DNA of 64,000 nt, taken from NCBI GenBank assembly GCA_014238785.1, contig JABAAL010000008.1:54369-118368 (forward strand), given 5' to 3'. The position numbers and the translations under genes were made by a program. Shown one piece after another: positions 1-10,301 of the stretch (its first letter is position 1; the number at the start of each line of letters is the position of its first letter). Source of the DNA: Phycisphaerales bacterium (GTDB lineage Bacteria; Planctomycetota; Phycisphaerae; Phycisphaerales; SM1A02). Below the pieces are notes generated by a model. It worked only from the letters and a program-made list of their open reading frames with translations, was not told where the DNA came from and did not search any database.

Positions 1-1983
1 TCCCAAAATGCCTCCGTGATTGGATTTAATTGTTGCCAATTTCGTTTCTAATTCTGCGTCCCACCAAATTAACTTGTCATCAGACCCCGCAGTAATTAAC
101 GTGCCGTCATCTAAAAACAAGACTGCATGAAGGGAACCACCATGTTCACGTATTTTTTTTAATTGCCGTTCCCCTCGATTATTCCAAACATGCATGCTAC
201 CGTCAATGGTTCCTGCCGCTAAACGATTGTGCAGAATGTCGTAGTCCAAAGTCAACACCATGCCGCTTTCCGTATTTAAACTTCGAATTAGCTCGCCATC
301 AGTTTTCCAAACATATATGGAACCATCAGTATGACCAGCAATAAACACGCCATCGCCCGCTGAAGTAATTGCAGTGACCGAAGAGTCTAGTTCGCCAATT
401 GTAAGCCGTGTGCTTTTTTCAAGATCTAAGATAGCAATTTGTCCGCTAGACAACCCAAGGAATAGCTGCTTGCCACTCTCTGAAAAATCCATTGACATGA
501 CTTTTGAAGGTAAAATCACATCACGAGAAACCTCTCGACTCTCGTCGAGCAACGCTACTCGAGTTCCCTCAAATGACACCGCAATTTGATCCCCATTTTT
601 TGAGGTAACAAGGCCTGTGGGCCGATCTCCTATCAACCATGTTCGTAAAGATTGATCTACGACCCCTAAAAGAAAATGCCATTCCCAGCCTCGTTGATTA
701 CGGTCCGTTGCAACGAGATGATGTTTTGCCATTCCCCACGATTCATTAGCTATCGCAGCTTGTGCTGTCCCAATCGTTGCGGTGTACGCAATCTGCTGCG
801 CATTCTCCCTTGCCTTTTTTTCGATTGCCAAAGCATTGCGCATGTTATTTTGGCTAGATTCAGATTCAATGTATCCCCAAATCATTCCAGCCAATCCTAA
901 CATCACCGCCAACGCCACCATGATTCCTGCGCGGAATTTTAACTGATTGCGACGAGCATACAATCGTAAACGATGTATCCTCGTTGGAGGTTTCGCGTGA
1001 ATCGGTTCATTACCCAAGAAGCGACGAATATCCATCGCCATCTCAGCGACTGATTCGTAACGAGAGATTCTTTCTTTAGACAACGCCTTGGCAAGTATTT
1101 GTTCTATTTCAAATTCAATTGCCGGGTCAATACTTCGAGGCGATGTTGGACTTGTTTCTTGCACAACAACTGGAGCCCTAAACAAAGGAATACCTTTTAA
1201 GGAATACGGAAGTTCGCCTAACATTAACTGATACAAGACTACTCCAAGCGAATACACATCTGTTCTCACATCAACGTCGTGCGGGTCATCGCCACATTGT
1301 TCTGGGCTCGACCACTGTAAAGTCCCCACAAACCGACCCGCAACCGTGATTACTGTCTCAATTTCATCACCACCAGACATCAATGCTACGCCAAAGTCAA
1401 TAACTTTTGGTTTGCACGAATTTGTGATAAGAATATTCGAAGGTTTCAAGTCCCGATGAATAACTCCACGTCCGTGCCCATACTGCACAGCGTCACAAAC
1501 GAGTAGAAACAGTTCCAATCGCTGATTTCTACTGAGTTCTTCATCTTCAGAGTAATCCGTAATGGACTTACTTCCCGGAACATATTCCATTGCAAAATAA
1601 GGAAGAAGTGTATCGCCTTGAATTTGATGCCCCGAGTAATACACTTGCGCAATGCCTTGATGTTGCAGTCGTGCAAGCATTTCGCTTTCCATTTCAAAAC
1701 GTTGCAACGCCGCTGGTGTTGCAGCGGCTGATTTTACAATTTTTATAGCAACGGATCTATGTGGATGCGATTGTTTCGCCTCGTACACATTACCCATTCC
1801 ACCCGTACCAATAATCTGGATGATTTCAAATTGGCCAATGGTCTGGCCAATCCACTCATCAGTTTTCGCGCCAACGCTTGACTCAAGCCACTCTTTGCCA
1901 GAACTCTCGCTGTCATGCGTAATCGCATTTGGGTCAAGTCCGCCATCACTTTCATCAAGAGTTATATTAGAATCGTCCACCAT
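1..1983 (-). CDS. Ser/Thr protein kinase with WD40 repeats, partial (C-terminus beyond window)
   Basis: Membrane-anchored Hanks-type kinase read from the ATG at 1983 and open to the window edge, so the C-terminus is missing; 661 codons are visible. I translated it directly. The glycine loop GTGGMGNVYEA is near residues 59-69, the ATP lysine is in VAIK (K81), the catalytic loop HRDLKPSNIL is near 176-185 and DFG near 196-198, so the kinase looks active. A hydrophobic segment follows around residues 370-395, then a region with WD-type units such as a GSDDKLIWWD stretch at the window edge. Kinase, one membrane span and outside WD propeller is a layout common in Planctomycetota; the propeller probably senses or scaffolds. 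It lies 39 nt after the HIT gene and may share its transcript. The substrate cannot be told from sequence. Confidence 0.9.
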   Translation of the reverse strand, partial: MVDDSNITLDESDGGLDPNAITHDSESSGKEWLESSVGAKTDEWIGQTIGQFEIIQIIGTGGMGNVYEAKQSHPHRSVAIKIVKSAAATPAALQRFEMESEMLARLQHQGIAQVYYSGHQIQGDTLLPYFAMEYVPGSKSITDYSEDEELSRNQRLELFLLVCDAVQYGHGRGVIHRDLKPSNILITNSCKPKVIDFGVALMSGGDEIETVITVAGRFVGTLQWSSPEQCGDDPHDVDVRTDVYSLGVVLYQLMLGELPYSLKGIPLFRAPVVVQETSPTSPRSIDPAIEFEIEQILAKALSKERISRYESVAEMAMDIRRFLGNEPIHAKPPTRIHRLRLYARRNQLKFRAGIMVALAVMLGLAGMIWGYIESESSQNNMRNALAIEKKARENAQQIAYTATIGTAQAAIANESWGMAKHHLVATDRNQRGWEWHFLLGVVDQSLRTWLIGDRPTGLVTSKNGDQIAVSFEGTRVALLDESREVSRDVILPSKVMSMDFSESGKQLFLGLSSGQIAILDLEKSTRLTIGELDSSVTAITSAGDGVFIAGHTDGSIYVWKTDGELIRSLNTESGMVLTLDYDILHNRLAAGTIDGSMHVWNNRGERQLKKIREHGGSLHAVLFLDDGTLITAGSDDKLIWWDAELETKLATIKSNHGGILG

Positions 1984-2022
1984 ATGCCCATGATACGCTC
2001 AAGCGACTAGAAGGGTCATGAA

Positions 2023-2427
2023 TCAGAACCCTTGCTGGATTACTTTGGCAAGTTCTTCGCCATCTTGCAACTCACGAGGGTTCCAATCAAGCGCAAGACC
2101 ATCATTTGCTTCGTACGATGGGATAATATGAAAGTGCACATGAAAAACTGCTTGGTGAGCAAATTTGCCGTTATTCTGAAGTATGTTGTAAGCATTTGCA
2201 CCAGTTGCTTTCACGACCGCCTTTGCAACTTTTACAAGAGCAACACCAAGTGCTGCGCTGCTTTCTTCAGAAAGTTCGTGCAATGACGATGCGATTTGTT
2301 TTGGAATAAGAAGCGTATGGCCCTTGCTCAATGGTGCAACATCTAGAAATGCCAACACATGCTCATCTTCATACACTTTATGGCATGGGATTTCACCAAG
2401 AATAATTTTTTCAAATACCGTTGCCAT
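2023..2427 (-). CDS. HIT-family nucleotide hydrolase (HINT-like)
   Basis: A 134-residue cytosolic protein of usual length for the histidine-triad family, which hydrolyses nucleoside phosphoramidates and related nucleotide conjugates. The triad HVHFH followed by IIP is at about residues 96-102, and the N-terminus (FEKIILGEIPCHKVYED) matches the HinT branch. It starts 2 nt after the ppdK stop codon, so the two are almost certainly co-transcribed. The exact substrate is not predictable. Confidence 0.92.
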   Translation of the reverse strand: MATVFEKIILGEIPCHKVYEDEHVLAFLDVAPLSKGHTLLIPKQIASSLHELSEESSAALGVALVKVAKAVVKATGANAYNILQNNGKFAHQAVFHVHFHIIPSYEANDGLALDWNPRELQDGEELAKVIQQGF

Positions 2428-2429
2428 TA

Positions 2430-5099
2430 TTACGAGTCTTTAATTGTCGCTTGTGCTGCAGCAAGTCGAGCAGTCGGAACTCTAAAAGGCGAACAACTAA
2501 CATAATCAAGCCCAGCACCGTGACAAAATTCCACCGAAAGCGGATCGCCGCCATGTTCACCGCAAATTCCGATTTTCAATTTCGGTTTCACGCTACGGCC
2601 TCCACTAACGCCCATCTCAATTAATGTACCCACACCATCAAAATCAATAGTTTGGAATGGGTCTCGGACAAGAATGCCATCATCAAGATAGTGCGGAAGG
2701 AATGAGCCTATGTCATCTCTGCTAAATCCATAGGCTAATTGTGTTAAGTCATTTGTTCCAAAACTAAAAAAGTCAGCAACCTCTGCAATTTGATCTGCGA
2801 CAATCGCAGCACGTGGAATTTCAATCATCGTGCCGATTGGAATGTTCAGCTTGCCTTTATAGCGTTCCTTTTTAGTAACTCTTTTAATCGTTTTAGAAGT
2901 AAGTTCGCGAAGTTGCGAAAGCTCTTCTCTAATTCCAACAAGTGGAATCATAATTTCCGGCCTGGCATCAATTCCTTTTTTCTTACATGCAATCATTGCT
3001 TCAACAATTGCAGTAACTTGCATAACAAGGATTTCTGGATAGGTCACAGCAAGGCGACAGCCACGATGCCCGAGCATCGGATTGAACTCATGGAGTTGCT
3101 CAACGCGACGGCGAACCAGTGAAACTTTAACGCCAAGCGCGTCGGCAACTTCTTTCTGACCGATGTTATCGTGCGGTAAAAATTCGTGCAACGGTGGATC
3201 AAGCAAACGCACTGTCACAGGAAAACCCTTCATCGCTTTAAAGATGCCAACAAAATCGTCTCGTTGATATGGCATTAACCGTTCAAGTGCTTCGACTCGA
3301 GCTTCACGGGTTTGAGCGAGAATCATCTGTCGCATTACGAGAATTCGATCACCCTCGAAGAACATATGCTCGGTTCTCGTCAGTCCAATTCCTTCCGCAC
3401 CAAATGAACGAGCTCGTCTTGCGTCAGTTGGTGAATCCGCGTTTGTGCGAACCTTCATCCGTCTTCGTTGATCTGACCACCGCATTATCGTTTCAAAGTC
3501 ACCACTCAATTTTGGTTCGTGGCGCTCCACTGCGCCAAGCATTACCTCGCCCGTTCCGCCATCGATTGAGAGCACATCTTTCTCGCCGTATTTCTTGCCA
3601 TCGACTGTTACCGTTTTTCGATTTGCATCAATATAGAGTGAAGAAACACCCGCGACACAACACTTGCCCCAACCACGAGCAACGACAGCTGCGTGACTTG
3701 TCATACCACCGGTTGATGTCAAAATCCCAACAGCATGTTGCATGCCATCAATATCTTCTGGCGAGGTTTCTTTGCGAACAAGCAATACATCTTCGCCTGC
3801 TTTCTCTCGCTCAACCGCATCTTCGGCACTAAACGATAGCGCACCAGTTGCCGCTCCAGGAGAAGCTGGCAATCCTTTTGCAATCGTCTTTACTTTTTGT
3901 TTACTCTTCGCTGTAAAACTAGGAAGAAGAAGTTGCACAAGATCACCGGAAGGAATTCGAAGGAGTGCTTCATCTTTCTTTATCAGTCGACTTTTTACCA
4001 TATCAACTGCAATTTTTACCGCTGCTGCCGCAGTTCGTTTTCCACTTCGAGTTTGCAACATCCAAAGTTTTCCGCGTTCAATCGTGAATTCAATATCTTG
4101 AATATCTCGGTAATGGTGTTCGAGAATTTTTTTATTTTGAAGAAGTTCTCGATATATTTTATCGTTCCACTTTTTCATTTGTGAAACTGGTTTTGGAGTT
4201 CGGATACCAGCAACAACATCTTCCCCCTGGGCATCAATCAAAAATTCGCCGAAAAATTTATCTTCGCCTGTGGAAGGGTTACGAGTAAACGCAACGCCTG
4301 TGCCAGAGTCCGTTCCCATGTTTCCAAACACCATAGCCTGTACATTTACCGCAGTACCTTGCAATCCAATGATACCTTCAATCTGCCGGTAGCTTTTTGC
4401 ACGGTCTGCGTTCCATGAACGAAATACTGCTTCTACAGAAAGGGTGAGTTGTTTGTATGGATCTTGCGGGAAGTTGCTCCCTACATGTATTTTATATGCT
4501 TTCTTATACCGATCGCAAACCTCTTCAAGTCCCTCTGCGGAAAGTTCAGTATCAAGAACAACACCATACTTCTTTTTCACAATAGCAAATTCGTGTTCAA
4601 AATCTTCATGATCCATTCCCATGACAACATCACCAAACATGTTGATAAGTCGCCTATACGCATCCCAACCAAATCGTGGATTGCCCGTGAGTTCAATCAT
4701 GCCTCGAACAGCGTCATCCGTGAGCCCAAGGTTCAGAACAGTATCCATCATGCCAGGCATAGATACTGCAGCACCCGACCGAACGGAAACGAGCAGAGGA
4801 TCTGTTTTTGATCCAAATTTTTTGCCTGTTTCTCGTTCAATTCGGCGAATTGCTTTGACTGTTTCTTTATCGAGCCCATTTGGCATTTTTCCGCCTTCTT
4901 CGTGATAGGCTGCACAAATTGTTGTTGGAATAGTAAATCCGGGAGGTACCGGCAAGCCAATAGTTGTCATTTCAGCAAGGTTTGCGCCTTTACCGCCCAA
5001 TAGTTCCTTTTTGGTCGCATCCCCTTCGGTTTTACTCGCGCCCCAGCAGTACGTCATTTTTTGGCGGACAGTTTTTGGTTTTCGTTTTGCAGTTGGCAT
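2430..5099 (-). CDS. ppdK: pyruvate, phosphate dikinase
   Basis: Interconverts pyruvate, ATP and Pi with PEP, AMP and PPi. The frame can be opened to 5162, but I choose the ATG at 5099 because GGAG sits about 7-9 nt upstream and the extra N-terminal 21 residues resemble nothing; this gives 889 aa, normal for the family. The N-terminal ATP-grasp part shows GGKGANLAEM and SVRSGAAVSMPGMMDT. The swivelling phosphohistidine domain has GGMTSHAAVVARGWGK with the catalytic His. The C-terminal TIM-barrel PEP/pyruvate domain has the CGEHGGDP catalytic-Cys motif. It heads a minus-strand group with the HIT gene and kinase and is divergent from pabB, only 65 nt away. Confidence 0.96.
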   Translation of the reverse strand: MPTAKRKPKTVRQKMTYCWGASKTEGDATKKELLGGKGANLAEMTTIGLPVPPGFTIPTTICAAYHEEGGKMPNGLDKETVKAIRRIERETGKKFGSKTDPLLVSVRSGAAVSMPGMMDTVLNLGLTDDAVRGMIELTGNPRFGWDAYRRLINMFGDVVMGMDHEDFEHEFAIVKKKYGVVLDTELSAEGLEEVCDRYKKAYKIHVGSNFPQDPYKQLTLSVEAVFRSWNADRAKSYRQIEGIIGLQGTAVNVQAMVFGNMGTDSGTGVAFTRNPSTGEDKFFGEFLIDAQGEDVVAGIRTPKPVSQMKKWNDKIYRELLQNKKILEHHYRDIQDIEFTIERGKLWMLQTRSGKRTAAAAVKIAVDMVKSRLIKKDEALLRIPSGDLVQLLLPSFTAKSKQKVKTIAKGLPASPGAATGALSFSAEDAVEREKAGEDVLLVRKETSPEDIDGMQHAVGILTSTGGMTSHAAVVARGWGKCCVAGVSSLYIDANRKTVTVDGKKYGEKDVLSIDGGTGEVMLGAVERHEPKLSGDFETIMRWSDQRRRMKVRTNADSPTDARRARSFGAEGIGLTRTEHMFFEGDRILVMRQMILAQTREARVEALERLMPYQRDDFVGIFKAMKGFPVTVRLLDPPLHEFLPHDNIGQKEVADALGVKVSLVRRRVEQLHEFNPMLGHRGCRLAVTYPEILVMQVTAIVEAMIACKKKGIDARPEIMIPLVGIREELSQLRELTSKTIKRVTKKERYKGKLNIPIGTMIEIPRAAIVADQIAEVADFFSFGTNDLTQLAYGFSRDDIGSFLPHYLDDGILVRDPFQTIDFDGVGTLIEMGVSGGRSVKPKLKIGICGEHGGDPLSVEFCHGAGLDYVSCSPFRVPTARLAAAQATIKDS

Positions 5100-5164
5100 C
5101 AAGCGTCTCCATATTTTTTGCTCAAGACGTGCATGATACTCGACCTGTACACTGCGTACCATTC

Positions 5165-6466
5165 ATGCTCCCATTTAACGCAAAGCCAATTCCACACCTC
5201 TCTGCAAGCCCTGCGCAAGTTGCAGCGTCTTGGTCAAGAAAAGAACCAATTGTTGCGCTCATTGGCAATGGAAAACACTCCCGGTGGTCTAGATGGAGCA
5301 TCATCGCGCCCGCAACAGGAGAACGACTCACGCTCGATGGACCAGAGGCGATGGCTACTTTGCGAGCGCGCATGCAAAATAACCCCAATGATTCACTGTT
5401 GCCCAACTGGATCGGATACCTTGGTTATGAACTTGGATTTGTTATTGAGCCTTCCGTTGCTTCGCTACCGACTCAAGCATGGCCGCTCGTTGATCTTTTT
5501 TGGTGTGAAAAGGCACTCGTCCATGACAGCAAAACAAATGAATGGTGGTCAGTTGGAGAAATCGATCCACCTAAAATTTCTACGCCCCTTACTTCTTCTC
5601 TTACGTGTTCGACTCTGACTGATTGTGCAGACGACGCATCCTATATAGATGCTGTCAAGAAGACGATTGAGTACATTCATGCAGGAGATGTTTTCCAAGC
5701 GAATATAACGCGTCGCTTTACTTCAGTCATTGACGGAGATATTCGCAGTGCTGCTCTGGCTATGCTCGATAACCAAGGCGGTTGGTTTGGCGCATGGATT
5801 GAGTTTCCAGAGGATGGCCGGTTTTTACTATCAATGAGCCCCGAACTCTTTTTGCAAGTCAATGGAGAAAACGGCGAAATAATCACAAGACCAATGAAGG
5901 GAACGCGACCCGAGGCGGAAAGTCCAGAAACATTACTTTCCTCTGAAAAAGATGCTGCAGAGTTGCACATGATTGTTGACTTAATGCGCAACGACTTGGG
6001 TAGGGTTTGTGAATTTGGGACCATCGAAGTCCGCGAAGCTCGAACAATTGAAAAACATCCAACGGTTTGGCAATGTGTTGGTGAAATTCGAGGCAAAATG
6101 CGTAAAGACGCTTCAATTTGTGATGTATTGGAAGCAACATTCCCTGCCGGCTCCATTACCGGAGCGCCAAAGATTCGGGCGATGCAAATTATTGACCAAC
6201 TCGAAGATTCGCCAAGGGGTCCATACTGCGGTGCAATTGGCATTCTTGGCAATTCTACTATGCTTAATGTGGGTATTAGAACCGCCCTCTTCACTGGATC
6301 GAAAGATCCAGTGAATTTTCAAGGGACCATGACCTACAGTACTGGTTGTGGAATCGTTGCAGAATCTGACCCGCACGCCGAGCTTGCTGAATCTGAAGTC
6401 AAAACCCATATCCTCCACACACTCGTTGGAACTATCCAAAAAAATTCCTCCGAGGTATTACATTAG
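5165..6466 (+). CDS. pabB: aminodeoxychorismate synthase component I
   Basis: Chorismate-binding enzyme of 433 residues that makes 4-amino-4-deoxychorismate for p-aminobenzoate and folate. I take the ATG at 5165 (MLPFNAKPIP); upstream codons would run through the divergent ppdK start region. Motifs in order are GDVFQANITRRF, SMSPELFLQV, TRPMKGTRPE, DLMRNDLGRVCEFG and GSITGAPKIRAMQIID. The lysine at about residue 245 in PMKGT is the PabB-type residue where anthranilate synthases (TrpE) have alanine, so I favour PabB over TrpE. No glutamine amidotransferase (pabA) or lyase (pabC) lies beside it. It is convergent with the PilZ gene, 16 nt apart. Confidence 0.9.
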   Translation: MLPFNAKPIPHLSASPAQVAASWSRKEPIVALIGNGKHSRWSRWSIIAPATGERLTLDGPEAMATLRARMQNNPNDSLLPNWIGYLGYELGFVIEPSVASLPTQAWPLVDLFWCEKALVHDSKTNEWWSVGEIDPPKISTPLTSSLTCSTLTDCADDASYIDAVKKTIEYIHAGDVFQANITRRFTSVIDGDIRSAALAMLDNQGGWFGAWIEFPEDGRFLLSMSPELFLQVNGENGEIITRPMKGTRPEAESPETLLSSEKDAAELHMIVDLMRNDLGRVCEFGTIEVREARTIEKHPTVWQCVGEIRGKMRKDASICDVLEATFPAGSITGAPKIRAMQIIDQLEDSPRGPYCGAIGILGNSTMLNVGIRTALFTGSKDPVNFQGTMTYSTGCGIVAESDPHAELAESEVKTHILHTLVGTIQKNSSEVLH

Positions 6467-6482
6467 CTCTGGGCTACTTAAT

Positions 6483-7328
6483 TTATGCGGCGCGGAGCTG
6501 TTCGCGTTGTTGGATAGCAACGGCGCGAGTAATTTGTTGTGTGACAAAACGTTTATGTGATGGATTGAAAGAAAAGTCAAACATCAAACCCATGTATGTT
6601 GTATTTCCCGCTTCAAGATGCCAATGCATCAACTTCGCCGTCACACAAAGTGGCGGTGAATCCAAGCCCGGTAGCGGAAATCGCAACCAATGTAAACGGT
6701 GACGACCAATACCACTTGCTTCGCCTGCAGGAACTTGCAACCCCACACCCCCACCACCCATATTAACCAACGTCGCTTTAAAAGCAGGTCCAACATCAGG
6801 CATCACATTTTGCTCGGGCAACGCTTCTGGACTTAGGTCTCCGCTGATGTGACGCTCCATTCTCAATTGACACATACGTTCTGACAAAACGACAGAACGT
6901 GGATCAAGTAATGGCCAAGCGGAAATCTCTGGCAACTCCAAAGAGTCGGTCGTTATTCTGTAATCTCGTCGACGTTGACACCGTTCAACTGTATTAGGCA
7001 TACGCAAGCGCAATCCAAGACCATCTCGGCCATTCGATCGATGTGCAACACTCCCCAAACAATTCGTTCGAAACATCCAACGATTCTGCCCTATTGCAAT
7101 AATTCCAAGTAGCGCCACGCCTTCTTCCAGCGGAAGCGGCTCACCGGCAGCAGTTGGCATCTCCACCAAAATCTCGTTTTCACTCAATGAAATAAGTTTT
7201 GCCCTCCAGATAAAATCCCGACCGGTGGGTCCATTTGGTGCAAGAGCAACTTGCAAGGATCCTTTGTGATCAACAAGTTGTTGAAGGCATCGACGCCATC
7301 CAGTTGTTCGTGAGCGTTGTGCTGGCAT
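6483..7328 (-). CDS. PilZ-domain protein, YcgR-like
   Basis: A 281-residue soluble protein with a beta-rich N-terminal half, a linker and a PilZ-like C-terminal half. The linker has RRRDYR at residues 119-124, matching the RxxxR c-di-GMP-binding element of YcgR-type proteins. The second element, normally [DN]xSxxG, appears as NMGGGGVGL near 189-197 with Gly in place of Ser. It is the last gene of a minus-strand run, 100 nt after the methyltransferase. By family it would respond to c-di-GMP; a motility-brake role is only a guess since no flagellar operon is in the window. Confidence 0.72.
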   Translation of the reverse strand: MPAQRSRTTGWRRCLQQLVDHKGSLQVALAPNGPTGRDFIWRAKLISLSENEILVEMPTAAGEPLPLEEGVALLGIIAIGQNRWMFRTNCLGSVAHRSNGRDGLGLRLRMPNTVERCQRRRDYRITTDSLELPEISAWPLLDPRSVVLSERMCQLRMERHISGDLSPEALPEQNVMPDVGPAFKATLVNMGGGGVGLQVPAGEASGIGRHRLHWLRFPLPGLDSPPLCVTAKLMHWHLEAGNTTYMGLMFDFSFNPSHKRFVTQQITRAVAIQQREQLRAA

Positions 7329-7428
7329 AAAACTAATCTCCGTAGTAAAAAGGTGTAGAAGAATTCAACCAATCGTCCTTTGAATCTACTCAAGCAAGTT
7401 CTTCACCTAAAATACGCCTTCTCAGGCC

Positions 7429-8103
7429 TCACACAGCCCGCATGACCAGTATTGCCCCTGCAACCGGTACTTCAGGTGCCGATAAATCCGCTAAACGAGC
7501 CGCTAATTGCATTGCACCCATCGTCCAAAGTCGCACTCGTTCATCGATCTCCTTCAATTCCCAACACTCCACATCTACCTCTTCCCCCTCTCGAATCGCA
7601 AATACCGCATCATTTTCTGCCCAGACAAACTGCAAAGAGCCCTCCTCGTTCACACCATTTGCCCAACTTCCTTGCGCAACCTCCGGCCACAAGTCCCCTG
7701 GAATATCATCCAAAATAATAACTCCTCCCGAGCGAAGCGATTTCTTAAATACCTTGAGTGCTTCTACCGCTTCTTCAACATCGTGTAACAACATGAAAGT
7801 TTGGCCGCAGCAAACTATCGTGTCAACTGGCTCTGATAGTGGAAGAATATCAAACAAACTACCCTCGAGTAATTCCGCATCAATCACTGCCTCAGAACAC
7901 TGCGCAGCACAAGCGCTCATTGCAGTAGGGTCAACATCAATTCCAACAACACGATGCCCAGCGACCGCCATTGGAATGAGAAGACGACCATCACCGCAGC
8001 CGATATCGACCACATCCAGTGGCGTATCGCCAAGCAATTCTATAATAGATTTAATTTGTATGACGGATTGCTCATGATCCATCGGAAGCCAATCGTTCAT
8101 CAT
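7429..8103 (-). CDS. SAM-dependent class I methyltransferase
   Basis: A 224-residue protein with a Rossmann-type SAM site: VVDIGCGDGRLL at about residues 31-42 (motif I) and VVGIDVDP (acidic end of strand 2) shortly after. Later regions (IVCCGQTFMLLHDVEEA and GGVIILDDIPGD) fit the rest of a class I fold. The substrate is unknown. Its start overlaps the end of the transglutaminase gene by 4 nt (ATGA), so it belongs to that operon, but nothing in the sequence shows what is methylated. Confidence 0.82.
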   Translation of the reverse strand: MMNDWLPMDHEQSVIQIKSIIELLGDTPLDVVDIGCGDGRLLIPMAVAGHRVVGIDVDPTAMSACAAQCSEAVIDAELLEGSLFDILPLSEPVDTIVCCGQTFMLLHDVEEAVEALKVFKKSLRSGGVIILDDIPGDLWPEVAQGSWANGVNEEGSLQFVWAENDAVFAIREGEEVDVECWELKEIDERVRLWTMGAMQLAARLADLSAPEVPVAGAILVMRAV

Positions 8104-10301
8104 CTTTTATCCTTTTGCAATAATGCTTCGAAGCGATGTACCGCCTGCATAAGTTTCAAACGCTCTCCTCTACTTGGCCTATAACTACCAAACCGTATTT
8201 GATAATATGTTTCTGTCAATGATATGGCCAATGTAGATGATTCACCCTCTAAAGACAAAGATTCTACCCACGTTCGCGCTGGCACAAATACAGGACGCAC
8301 CTTGCCTAAACGAAAAAGTGCTCGTTGTACGCGAGCATAAAACTCCATGTGCACCGCTGGAATATCTTCTTGCGTAGACAAGGAAATCGACAAAATATTT
8401 TCCGTCCTTCGCCTTCGCCAACGAATAAGTAACATGGATGTTCCTGCAAGAGCCAGCGCACCCATGGCTAGATCTATCCACAACCTTTCGACTGCACCTA
8501 TATCAAACCAATCAACGAGCCAAGAATATGCCCTTCTACTTTGCTCAAGTAGCTCTGATGTATGATTTCGCCAAAAAGGAGCAACAAAACCCAACAGTTT
8601 CCCTTGTGCGAGGGCATCGTATCCAATTACATTCGCAGTCCACGCCGCCTCCCACCTCTGCCATTCATAACGAATTCGTTGCGTAAAAGTCATTGCCATT
8701 TGTTGTGTTGGAGAACCAGCAGCTGTTGGTGTTGGATCAAATGTAACCCATGCCATCGGCTCCGACTCTACTTCTACCCAAGCGTGGGCGTCTCGTTCAA
8801 GCACAATATATTTACTTGTCATGGTGTCCCACCGCTCAACATAAAAACCTGTAACTATTCGTGCGGGCAAATCTACCGTGTCACACAGTGCAACCATCGC
8901 AGCTGCAAAAAATTCGCAATGTCCCTGTTTATGTGTAAACAAAAAAGTTGCAACTGGATCCTCATCCTCTTCGAAAGCCACTCGATCAACAACGGTAAGA
9001 GAAGAAACGTCCGTGGTGTATCGGAACTCATCAGATTGAAGATACGAAGCAAACACCCTTGCAACTTGCATATTCACAAGAGGGTTCTTTTGTATCTCAC
9101 TTGCTTGTAACCCAGCATCGTCTAAAAGTTGTATTGCCAAATCTCGAACATCATCATTCGAATAAAAATAACGTTTTTGTCTAGAAGAAGAAGTTACCGT
9201 TTTTTCAAAATCAACTTCTACACGGTAACGCCTAAGCTTCGGCGAACCCAAACTTAGCCTCATAGTCGAATTCATTGTGTTTAACGAAATTCTTGTAGGC
9301 GGCGTTGTTTCAAGCGAGATTGGTCTATACAACGAGTACAAAATATTTACTGGTTGTTGCAACTCTACTTCCATAAATATTGTTTGGCGGTCCGATTCGG
9401 TTTCTATCGGAGTCATTTTCGATTCTGATGTAAGCACTGTTGACCTCATGTGCATAGATGCTTCCCACACACCGTCACCAAGATATGCGTCAAGAACTTT
9501 TCCCCTCAACCGTAATCCTTGGGTCATCTGGATTGGCGTACCTGACGCGTCTCGCAGTGAAACAGTCATGACTTGTCTTGTGCTCAGTAAAATATCACGT
9601 TCGGGATGTAACTCAATTCGTTCAAGACCACTGTCTCGTGCAATAAACGAATCTGAAAGTACCTCAAATGTTTCTCTTGGAGTTACAAGAAAAAAGGCAA
9701 AGGAACTGACAAGTCCAAGGGTCAACAATATTGTGAATGTTCTTCGAAACTCTTTTTTTACGTGGAACCCGGCAACCGGCCTTGTCAGTGGGGCTGGATG
9801 TTCTTTCAAAACGGCAAGCACTCTTTCTTCTCGCATGACCTTCATGCCATGTTGTAATTGATATAGCAACAACACCCACACAGCGAAACCAGACCAGGCC
9901 ACAAGCATCAAACCAAACAAGAAATTTGTTGCGTACAACGCTCCTACTGTCATGAGCAACAAACTTAACAACAAAATTTGCGCTTCGAATTCGCCTGTTC
10001 TTTTTCCGTATAACTTAATAATTGTAAGCCAAACAGCAAACTGACCCAAAGCCATCGGCAATCGACTAACAGGACCGATAGCATCAAAAACTGCATATAA
10101 AAAAACAACAAGTACAAGCAACCGAGCGACCCATGGTGGAACTGCTTTTCCGTGAGGGCCTTCGGTGATGTGCCAGCTCAAGAACGCGATGGTGCCTGCA
10201 ACGATTAAGAGCGGAAAATTGGCAAGCGCAACGCACTGTGCGAGAATTGCCGTGAGCACCAAGGCAAATTGAAGTTTGCGATAGGGGCGAAGCAACCTCA
10301 A
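8100..10301 (-). CDS. TgpA-like membrane transglutaminase
   Basis: A 733-residue integral membrane protein. Residues 1 to about 200 are mostly membrane segments (DUF3488-like). A large extracytoplasmic part carries a transglutaminase core, and a further membrane segment near 620-640 precedes a cytoplasmic C-terminal tail (DUF4129-like). The papain-like triad is visible: Cys462 in KQGHCEFFAA, His506 in DAHAWVEVES and Asp522 in FDPTP. It follows the DUF58 gene with a 4-nt overlap, the classic pairing for this family. The MoxR-type AAA ATPase that often accompanies the pair is not adjacent. Substrate unknown; Pseudomonas TgpA is an essential periplasmic enzyme. Confidence 0.88.
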   Translation of the reverse strand: MRLLRPYRKLQFALVLTAILAQCVALANFPLLIVAGTIAFLSWHITEGPHGKAVPPWVARLLVLVVFLYAVFDAIGPVSRLPMALGQFAVWLTIIKLYGKRTGEFEAQILLLSLLLMTVGALYATNFLFGLMLVAWSGFAVWVLLLYQLQHGMKVMREERVLAVLKEHPAPLTRPVAGFHVKKEFRRTFTILLTLGLVSSFAFFLVTPRETFEVLSDSFIARDSGLERIELHPERDILLSTRQVMTVSLRDASGTPIQMTQGLRLRGKVLDAYLGDGVWEASMHMRSTVLTSESKMTPIETESDRQTIFMEVELQQPVNILYSLYRPISLETTPPTRISLNTMNSTMRLSLGSPKLRRYRVEVDFEKTVTSSSRQKRYFYSNDDVRDLAIQLLDDAGLQASEIQKNPLVNMQVARVFASYLQSDEFRYTTDVSSLTVVDRVAFEEDEDPVATFLFTHKQGHCEFFAAAMVALCDTVDLPARIVTGFYVERWDTMTSKYIVLERDAHAWVEVESEPMAWVTFDPTPTAAGSPTQQMAMTFTQRIRYEWQRWEAAWTANVIGYDALAQGKLLGFVAPFWRNHTSELLEQSRRAYSWLVDWFDIGAVERLWIDLAMGALALAGTSMLLIRWRRRRTENILSISLSTQEDIPAVHMEFYARVQRALFRLGKVRPVFVPARTWVESLSLEGESSTLAISLTETYYQIRFGSYRPSRGERLKLMQAVHRFEALLQKDKR

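Noticed and set aside
3269..3832. 187-codon plus-strand frame inside ppdK
   Set aside because: Shadow of the strongly supported ppdK gene, with Arg/His/Leu-rich composition typical of antisense frames.
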